Assembly (NCBI GenBank): GCA_034437615.1
Contig: DAOTTW010000273.1
Location: forward strand, 1-17,620
Direction: 5' to 3'
DNA length: 17,620 nt
Source of the DNA: DAOTTW01 sp034437615
GTDB lineage: Bacteria; Chloroflexota; Anaerolineae; Aggregatilineales; Phototrophicaceae
Under the pieces are notes generated by a model. It ran no database searches. It had not been told where the DNA came from and saw nothing but the letters and a program-made list of their open reading frames with translations. Positions 12,844-17,620 of the stretch are shown one piece after another; within the stretch, counting starts at the first letter, position 1, and each line of letters opens with the position of its first letter. A program made the translations under genes and the position numbers.

Positions 12844-13611
12844 ATGACACTCTACACGATAGAAGAACAAGCCGACGTGCAGAACGACACACCCCCGAAA
12901 CGCCGCAGCTACCCCAAACACATCGCCATTATCATGGATGGCAACGGGCGCTGGGCCAAGCAGCGCGGTTTGCCCCGGTCGGCGGGCCATCACCAGGGTA
13001 CGGAGAACCTACGGCGCATTCTGCGCTCTGCCGTTGAGATGGACATTGAAATCCTCACGATCTACGCCTTCAGCACCGAGAACTGGTCTCGGCCCAAGCG
13101 CGAAGTGCAGTTGTTGCTGCGCATCCTGGAAATGGTGATTGACCGCGAACTCAACGAGTTGAACGAAAATGGCGTGCAGATTCGCCATATCGGTGAGCTA
13201 AGCGGCGTGCCAGAGCGCCTACAGCAGAAGGTGCGCTATGCCTGCGAGATGACGCGCAACAACGACCGCCTGATCCTGAATGTGGCCTTTAATTATGGGG
13301 GCCGGGATGAGATCGTCCACGCCGTGCAGGATATTATTCGCGCTGGCACCCCCGCCGAGGACGTGACCGAAGACCTCATCAGTAGCTACCTGTATACGCG
13401 GGGCTTGCCCGACCCGGATTTGGTGATCCGTACCAGTGGGGAATATCGCCTGAGCAATTTCTTGATCTGGCAAGGGTCATACGCCGAATACTATTACACC
13501 GACATCTTCTGGCCGGATTTCAACGAAGGCGAGCTGCAAAAGGCCATCGACGAGTTCAGCCGCCGCCGCCGCCGCTTCGGTAAGACAGACGATCAGATTG
13601 ACGCCGGATAG
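12844..13611 (+). CDS. uppS: Isoprenyl transferase (undecaprenyl diphosphate synthase)
   Basis: A 255-residue cis-prenyltransferase that extends farnesyl diphosphate with isopentenyl diphosphate to make the C55 lipid carrier for cell-wall and glycan export. Motifs in order: HIAIIMDGNGRWAKQRG (26-42, catalytic Asp 32), AGHHQGTENLRRI (47-59), YAFSTENWSRP (74-84), NVAFNYGGRDEI (146-157), PDPDLVIRTSGEYRLSNFL (189-207) and a WQGSYAEYYYTDIFWPDF block (209-226). All expected catalytic and substrate residues are visible. About 25 extra polar residues precede the usual start. GAGG lies 10-11 bases before the ATG at 12844, which is wide but the best option. It is convergent with the J-domain gene, the two stops being 19 bases apart. 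Confidence 0.97.
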   Translation: MTLYTIEEQADVQNDTPPKRRSYPKHIAIIMDGNGRWAKQRGLPRSAGHHQGTENLRRILRSAVEMDIEILTIYAFSTENWSRPKREVQLLLRILEMVIDRELNELNENGVQIRHIGELSGVPERLQQKVRYACEMTRNNDRLILNVAFNYGGRDEIVHAVQDIIRAGTPAEDVTEDLISSYLYTRGLPDPDLVIRTSGEYRLSNFLIWQGSYAEYYYTDIFWPDFNEGELQKAIDEFSRRRRRFGKTDDQIDAG

Positions 13612-13621
13612 CTAGCAAGAA

Positions 13622-13641
13622 TGCCCCGCGTCATTGGGGCA
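13622..13641. terminator. Hairpin between convergent uppS and J-domain genes
   Basis: TGCCCC and GGGGCA form a 6-bp stem with an 8-base loop in the convergent junction. On the minus strand it contains the J-domain gene's stop codon and is followed by TTCTTG, a weak U-rich tail. On the plus strand it follows uppS by 10 bases with no U tract. It may stop minus-strand transcription. Confidence 0.4.
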
Positions 13642-14683
13642 AATCAGCCAGTATCGCCCGCAGGTCAGCGTCATCCGCGCCTGTGCTCTCTTGATAGCGC
13701 TCTAAATCAGTACGAGCAGCGTTTGCTGTCGTGTCGCTGCGCGTCTGCCACCATTGGCCATAGTACGCCAATCCGCGCCCTAGATAAGCGTCTGTCAAGC
13801 TGGCATCAGTAGCCAGCGCAATATTGTAATCCGTCAGCGCTGCATCCAATTCACCGATTACCCGGTAGGATTCTGCACGCCGGAAGTAAACGAAGGCGTC
13901 CGCGTCGCCGCTGTCGATCACGCGGGTATAGAGTTCGATGGCGTTTGTATAAGATTGGCGCTCAAAGAGTACATTCGCCGCCTGGATATTAGCGCTGCTG
14001 TCGCGTGGGGTGGGCGTCGGCATGTTGGCGACGGCGGTGGCCGTAGCATCAACGGAGCCTGCCGGGATGCGCCACGCGGGTAGCTCCGTCGCGCCGACCA
14101 CGTAATCACGTGGCCCCAGGTTAAACATGCTGGTCAAGCCGGTAAAGACCAGCGCCAGCACAATCACCAGCGCCCCCATAAACGCCCAGGGCACCTTCTC
14201 GTCGTTGTCGCCCCGGCGATTGGCCTCAGCGGTGGCGCGTGCACGCTGATTGCCGGGGTCATCGTAGCCGTGCCGTGTGCTCGTATAGCCTGTGTGACCC
14301 GTGTTCGCCTGTGTGTTTTGTGCATTCCGTGCATTCCGTGCATATGAATAGCTGCGGCTTGCGCCAGGTCCGGTGCGGTCGTCCTGAAATTCGACGCGGG
14401 TGGGGGGCTGGCGCAGTCTATCATAGCGCCGGCGCTCTGCTGGGTCTTTCAGTGTGCGGTAGGCGGTGTTGATGCGCTTGGTCTGCTGTTTGGCCTGCTC
14501 TAACCGCTTCTCAGCGCGCCGGATGGCCACTACATCCTCATCAGCGCGGGCCTGTGCCAGTTCGCCGCTGTAGCGGTCCGGGTGATATTTGCGGATGCGC
14601 TCACGGTAGGCGGCTTTGATTGTGGCTTCGTCTGCGGAGGGTGCAACGCCAAGCACCGCATAGTGATCGGGTAGTTCCGCCAT
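13631..14683 (-). CDS. J-domain protein with membrane helix and TPR tail
   Basis: A 350-residue single-pass membrane protein. Residues 5-88 are a J domain with the HPD motif at 34-36, which stimulates DnaK ATPase. Between HPD and the last helix (INTAYRTLKDPAERRRYDRL, 71-90) is an extra charged, Ala-rich helix of about 20 residues. A low-complexity N/Q/S/Y-rich linker spans 105-150. The membrane helix VPWAFMGALVIVLALVFTGL is at 164-183. The C-terminal 230-350 looks like two to three TPR units (NVLFERQSYTNAIELYTRVI; AFVYFRRAESYRVIGELDAA). The J domain should be cytoplasmic and the TPR part outside. It lacks Zn-finger and C-terminal DnaJ domains, so it is a type III J protein, not dnaJ. It is divergent from the first secreted propeller gene. 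The ribosome-binding site is weak. Confidence 0.88.
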   Translation of the reverse strand: MAELPDHYAVLGVAPSADEATIKAAYRERIRKYHPDRYSGELAQARADEDVVAIRRAEKRLEQAKQQTKRINTAYRTLKDPAERRRYDRLRQPPTRVEFQDDRTGPGASRSYSYARNARNAQNTQANTGHTGYTSTRHGYDDPGNQRARATAEANRRGDNDEKVPWAFMGALVIVLALVFTGLTSMFNLGPRDYVVGATELPAWRIPAGSVDATATAVANMPTPTPRDSSANIQAANVLFERQSYTNAIELYTRVIDSGDADAFVYFRRAESYRVIGELDAALTDYNIALATDASLTDAYLGRGLAYYGQWWQTRSDTTANAARTDLERYQESTGADDADLRAILADLPQ

Positions 14684-14768
14684 AAGGTCGCTACCTATCG
14701 AAAAAACTGTATGCTAGGATTCAGCTAAGTTTACCATGTCCAGCACGACAAACTGTAGGGAAGACGCG

Positions 14769-16199
14769 ATGCAACGATTGCTGAGCTTATGGGTGTTATC
14801 TGTGCTGCTGCTGGTCGGGGGTGATAGCGCCCACGCGCAACGCCTGGATGCGGGTATTGTGGCCACGCAACGCGCTATCATGCTGAGCACACAGGGCGGC
14901 CTATCGCTCGCAGAGCGCACACTGCCGAGTAATTCGCGCTATGTAGCCTATAACCCCATCGACCCGACGCGCTGGGCACGCATCGACGCTTTTGGGGCGT
15001 TGTGGTTCGTGCCGCAAGGTGGGCAAGAAGGCTTATATACCTTTGAGCCATACCTGCCGCAGTACCGCGCCGAAAGCGCCGCAGATAACCGCCTGCTGCT
15101 GCAATCCGTGCAGTGGTCACCGGATGGGCGCATGTTGGCCTTTCACATCGACAACCCGCAGATGATGAGCACGGAGCAGGGCGTGTGGTTCTGGCAACCC
15201 CTGAACGAAATCCCGTCGGACCCGTCCTATCAGCTTTTGCGCAATTGTCCGCCCGCCTGCGCCGAAGCTAACGCCGATGTCGGTCAGGCGTGGCGCATCC
15301 TGGATTATGACTGGTCCGGCGATAATAACACGTTGCTGCTGGAACTGCTGCTGCCCAACGAAAGCCGCCGCGCCATCACGGTGCGCCGTGCTGCCCGCGA
15401 CCTGAACGACACACAGGCCAACACAGCGCCGGACCTGCTGTATTATGAGTATGCTAGCTGGACGAACGACAGCACGCGCCTTGTGGTCAGTGGACGTGCA
15501 GCCGATGGCAGCGTGGGCTTCGGTATCGTCAACCCCGATGGCAGCAACCCACAGCTAACGCCCGCGAACGACATCGGCATGGTGTGGGTGCAGGACGCCG
15601 TGCAGCGTGGCGATACAAATACGCTGGTGATGCTTGGCTCTGCGCTCACGCCGCAATCCCCGGTGCAGCTTGTCGCAGAAGATGGCACCGTGCTGACGCC
15701 GCCTATCGGGATGCAAGCACCCTCTGCTGTGAATTGGAGTCCTGACCGCACGATGGTCATGTTGCGGGTCAGCGGCAGCACCTACATAGCCAGCGTAGAT
15801 GGGCGCGTGTGGGATATCAGCGAGCGTGTGATCGGTGCGCCGTCGCTTAACTGGGTGGCTGGCCCCTTGCCAGGGGACGCGGCTTTGCTGCCCGTGCCCG
15901 CCCCGCTGGATTTTGAGCGTATCGTCCCACCAACTATCGACAGCACCGCGCAAGAACCCGACGAGACCTTCGTGCAGGGCGATATTTTGCAGGTGATGGT
16001 GCCTGCGCTGCCCGTCTACGATGAACCGATTGCGGATTCTGCCGTGCTGGAAGCGCTGCCGCTGGATGCCGAACTGATTATCACGGGTGGGCCGCTGGCC
16101 GATGCTGTGACGACATGGTGGCGCGTGCAGACGTTGAACGTTTCCGGCTGGGTGCAGCATCGCATTGCCGGCCAGACGACGCTGCGCTTCGCGGAATAA
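14769..16199 (+). CDS. Secreted beta-propeller-like protein with SH3-like C-terminus
   Basis: A 476-residue exported protein of unknown specific role. The signal peptide MQRLLSLWVLSVLLLVGGDSAHA ends around residue 23. Residues 50-370 carry repeated propeller-like strands: SVQWSPDGRMLAFH (113-126), DYDWSGDNNTLLLEL (179-193), YASWTNDSTRLVVSG (228-242) and VNWSPDRTMVMLRV (321-334), as in TolB/WD40-type folds. Residues 403-473 look like a bacterial SH3 domain (VYDEPIADSAVLEALPLDAE then TTWWRVQTLNVSGWV), which often binds cell wall. Cys 160 and 164 could form a disulfide. An in-frame ATG at 14736 is rejected because TAGGGA lies 8-9 bases before 14769 and the signal peptide starts there. It is probably separate from the next gene, which has its own -10. 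Confidence 0.75.
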   Translation: MQRLLSLWVLSVLLLVGGDSAHAQRLDAGIVATQRAIMLSTQGGLSLAERTLPSNSRYVAYNPIDPTRWARIDAFGALWFVPQGGQEGLYTFEPYLPQYRAESAADNRLLLQSVQWSPDGRMLAFHIDNPQMMSTEQGVWFWQPLNEIPSDPSYQLLRNCPPACAEANADVGQAWRILDYDWSGDNNTLLLELLLPNESRRAITVRRAARDLNDTQANTAPDLLYYEYASWTNDSTRLVVSGRAADGSVGFGIVNPDGSNPQLTPANDIGMVWVQDAVQRGDTNTLVMLGSALTPQSPVQLVAEDGTVLTPPIGMQAPSAVNWSPDRTMVMLRVSGSTYIASVDGRVWDISERVIGAPSLNWVAGPLPGDAALLPVPAPLDFERIVPPTIDSTAQEPDETFVQGDILQVMVPALPVYDEPIADSAVLEALPLDAELIITGGPLADAVTTWWRVQTLNVSGWVQHRIAGQTTLRFAE

Positions 16200-16210
16200 T
16201 TGGCCTTGTC

Positions 16211-16219
16211 TGATACAAT
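16211..16219 (+). promoter_or_regulatory. Extended -10 upstream of the second propeller gene
   Basis: TGA followed by TACAAT (16214-16219) is an extended -10 with 5 of 6 matches and no clear -35. The start would be near 16226, leaving about 126 bases before the chosen start at 16352, enough for the small frame described at 16290-16355. Confidence 0.4.
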
Positions 16220-16289
16220 TGCCGAAAAAGCGAGCAGATAGCGGCCATAGCCATGAACGATTTAATCCAGCAAAAACGCAAAATCCGGT

Positions 16290-16355
16290 GTGGCGCTGGC
16301 AAAACTGGCCGACGAGTGGCCGCAGGTGTTGCGTGCGATGGGGCTGACGCGATGA
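16290..16355 (+). CDS. Possible 21-residue small ORF overlapping the next start
   Basis: A GTG-started frame encodes a 21-residue peptide ending WPQVLRAMGLTR, and its TGA (16353-16355) overlaps the ATG at 16352 as ATGA, the usual layout for translational coupling. Almost every codon ends in G or C, as in the real genes here, while the competing frame has several Cys codons. No Shine-Dalgarno precedes the GTG. It might instead be the 3' part of a frame starting at the ATG 16253 (MNDLIQQKRK) after a +1 shift. The function is unknown. Confidence 0.25.
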   Translation: MALAKLADEWPQVLRAMGLTR

Positions 16356-17428
16356 TGCAACGCGCCGCTATGCTCATCAGCCTCTTGTTGATGCTTGGGT
16401 CAGCCTTGCCGATACAGGCGCAGGCCACATTCCCGCGCCACAAATGGGATGTCTTTTTAGAGCGCGACATCCGCGACGATGGCAGCGACCGCCTAAATTT
16501 TGTCGATGTACTGACGGACACCGTCACACAGGCCGAGATCATCGGAGAGCGCTACACAGCGTTGGGCGATGGCATCTTGTATTTCGACGCAGTATCGGCG
16601 CGTGTGATGCAGGCTTTGCCGGACGGCAGTATACAGCCACACCCCTTTATTGCGCTGGGTGAGGCGCAGCGCGTGGATTGGGTGGTTTCCGCGCTGGGCG
16701 ACCGCGTGGCCTGGACGCTGACCTATGGCGAGCAAAACGCCCTGAGCACCCGCACGCAAATCGCCAACGCCAGCGGCGCGGGTCGGCGCGTGGTGCAGGA
16801 AGACGGCCCGCGCAACAGCGTGCGCGTGCTGCCCATAGCCTTTAATGCGGATGCGAGCAAGCTCTATATGGATGCACACCCGGACGGGCTTTCACGCTTT
16901 ATGCCGTATGTGCAATACGCGGGCCTGTTCGAGTTGGATATTGCCAGCGGCGATGTGCGCACGTTGCCCGCTAGCAACCTGTGTTTTTGCGGCGCAGGCT
17001 TTCGCGACGATACCATGCTGCGGCTTGTGGTGGATAGCGATGGCTACGACGTGCATATCTACGATGTGCAGGCCGGCACGCGCCACGTTATCCCCGCGCT
17101 AGAATCCGGCAATTGGACGCTGGCAGGCGGCGTGCTCATCTCACCCGACAGCACGCAGGCGGTGTATGCCCTCTCGCAGATTGATAACTTCGGCACAGCA
17201 AACCAATCTGTGCGCACGCGCTTCGTCCTGGTCGATTTGCTGGCGCAGACACAACGCGCATTAACCGAACCGCTGGCCACTTACGTCACGCCTGTGCGCT
17301 GGACAGAAGATAACAGCGCGATTTTGTTCAGCAGCCCGCAGCAGAGCGGCACGTGGAAGCTAAATATTGCCGACAGCAGGCTGATACAGGTGGCAGACGC
17401 GGCCTTCATCGGCACCCTGCACGATTAA
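16352..17428 (+). CDS. Secreted TolB-like beta-propeller protein
   Basis: A 358-residue exported protein, apparently distantly related to its upstream neighbour but without the SH3-like tail. The signal peptide MMQRAAMLISLLLMLGSALPIQAQA resembles that of the neighbour (MQR..., ...AQ). The mature part has repeated strand patterns such as GDRVAWTLTY (116-125), NADASKLYMDAH (165-176), ISPDSTQAVYALS (263-275) and VRWTEDNSAILFSS (315-328), plus CFC at 211-213. The frame is open back to ATG 16253, but a 33-residue polar extension before a signal peptide is unlikely, so 16352 (or the adjacent ATG 16355) is chosen. The ribosome-binding site is weak (GGGG about 9 bases upstream). A terminator-like hairpin follows at 17436-17452. 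Confidence 0.7.
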   Translation: MMQRAAMLISLLLMLGSALPIQAQATFPRHKWDVFLERDIRDDGSDRLNFVDVLTDTVTQAEIIGERYTALGDGILYFDAVSARVMQALPDGSIQPHPFIALGEAQRVDWVVSALGDRVAWTLTYGEQNALSTRTQIANASGAGRRVVQEDGPRNSVRVLPIAFNADASKLYMDAHPDGLSRFMPYVQYAGLFELDIASGDVRTLPASNLCFCGAGFRDDTMLRLVVDSDGYDVHIYDVQAGTRHVIPALESGNWTLAGGVLISPDSTQAVYALSQIDNFGTANQSVRTRFVLVDLLAQTQRALTEPLATYVTPVRWTEDNSAILFSSPQQSGTWKLNIADSRLIQVADAAFIGTLHD

Positions 17429-17435
17429 TTGTCTT

Positions 17436-17461
17436 GGTCCGCAAACCGGGCCGATTATTTT
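17436..17461 (+). terminator. Terminator-like hairpin after the second propeller gene
   Basis: GGTCCG (17436-17441) pairs with CGGGCC (17447-17452), with one U.G pair and a 5-base loop. It is followed by GATTATTTTG. The stem is short and the U tract is interrupted, but it lies 8 bases after the stop codon. Confidence 0.5.
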
Positions 17462-17472
17462 GTGTAGGCCCA

Positions 17473-17502
17473 TTTTGCCCGCGAATTGGCCCTCACCCCC
17501 TC
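17473..17502 (-). repeat. Dispersed repeat block b, copy 2
   Basis: This is the reverse complement of 6058-6087 at 29 of 30 positions. It sits 10 bases from block a copy 2, whereas the blocks are 129 bases apart in copy 1. Confidence 0.85.
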
Positions 17503-17512
17503 ATTCCCCTTC

Positions 17513-17528
17513 ACAGGGGTAGGTATTT
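17513..17528 (-). repeat. Dispersed repeat block a, copy 2
   Basis: This is the perfect reverse complement of 5913-5928. With block b it forms the short version of the two-block intergenic repeat. Confidence 0.8.
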
Positions 17529-17549
17529 TAGATTTGTCGTCGTCTTCGG

Positions 17550-17573
17550 TAGCGGACGCAGCAAGCCGCGTCC
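17550..17573 (+). repeat. 24-base dispersed palindromic repeat, copy 2
   Basis: Identical to 8455-8478 over 24 bases. Its right part GCGTCCCTAC (17568-17577) also pairs perfectly with GTAGGGACGC at 17594-17603. Confidence 0.85.
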
Positions 17574-17617
17574 CTACACAGCCGTTTTGGACCGTAGGGA
17601 CGCCATTCTTGGCGTCC
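17568..17617. repeat. Facing palindromic units at the right edge
   Basis: GCGTCCCTAC (17568-17577) and GTAGGGACGC (17594-17603) form a 10-bp perfect inverted repeat. The second unit is itself part of a hairpin, GGACGCCA-TTCT-TGGCGTCC (17598-17617). The GTAGGGACGC-type unit is familiar from intergenic repeats of Chloroflexota. The element may continue past the window. Confidence 0.75.
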
Positions 17618-17620
17618 GGG

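Noticed and set aside
14736..14768. Upstream ATG for the SH3-tailed propeller
   Set aside because: It would put 11 polar residues before a clear signal peptide, and the ribosome-binding site (TAGGGA) matches the ATG at 14769.
15555..16160. 201-codon minus-strand frame opposite the SH3-tailed propeller
   Set aside because: It is His/Arg-rich with no domain. The plus-strand frame has a signal peptide, propeller motifs and an SH3-like domain.

Overview
The window looks like an ordinary chromosomal stretch from a GC-rich bacterium, most probably a member of the Chloroflexota (Anaerolineae-like). This is inferred from gene content: a eukaryote-like HisRS variant, HdrD/EtfD-like Fe-S reductases, J-domain/TPR and FHA proteins, secreted propellers, and intergenic spacers packed with short GC-rich palindromes. 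No phage, transposase, CRISPR, tRNA or rRNA is visible.

Layout. 1-93 (-): start of an unidentified gene running off the left edge. 191-1519 (-): hisS, preceded by a strong promoter, a 12-codon leader peptide with tandem His codons and a terminator/antiterminator pair. This is a candidate ribosome-mediated attenuator and the most interesting item in the window. 1697-2806 (-): membrane-anchored SGNH/GDSL hydrolase. 2860-3450 (-): DinB-like metal-binding protein. 3618-5690 (+): membrane Fe-S oxidoreductase with a heme-b-type membrane domain, two 4Fe-4S motifs and two CCG domains. 5691-6150: a gene-free repeat island. 6151-6615 (-): tail-anchored TPR-like protein. 6694-8352 (-): a GH16-like lectin-fold protein behind an ABC-2 permease. 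8527-9783 (-): exported PQQ-dependent sugar dehydrogenase-like protein. 9784-10188: AT-richer spacer with a four-site inverted/direct repeat cluster. 10189-11106 (+): PyrD-like barrel lacking the usual catalytic residues. 11187-11918 (+): tandem FHA protein. 12137-12694 (+): frr. 12844-13611 (+): uppS. 13631-14683 (-): J-domain/TM/TPR protein, convergent with uppS. 14769-16199 and 16352-17428 (+): two secreted beta-propeller-like proteins, the first with an SH3-like C-terminus. 17429-17620: repeat-rich tail sharing blocks with the 5.7-6.1 kb island.

How the genes fit together. Housekeeping genes (hisS, frr, uppS) sit among envelope and signalling genes. frr-uppS is the conserved translation/cell-wall-lipid pair. 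The Fe-S protein would pass electrons to quinone, and the sugar dehydrogenase would oxidise sugars outside the membrane. Several promoters start directly at the stop codon of the gene upstream, so most genes appear to be separate transcription units despite tight packing.
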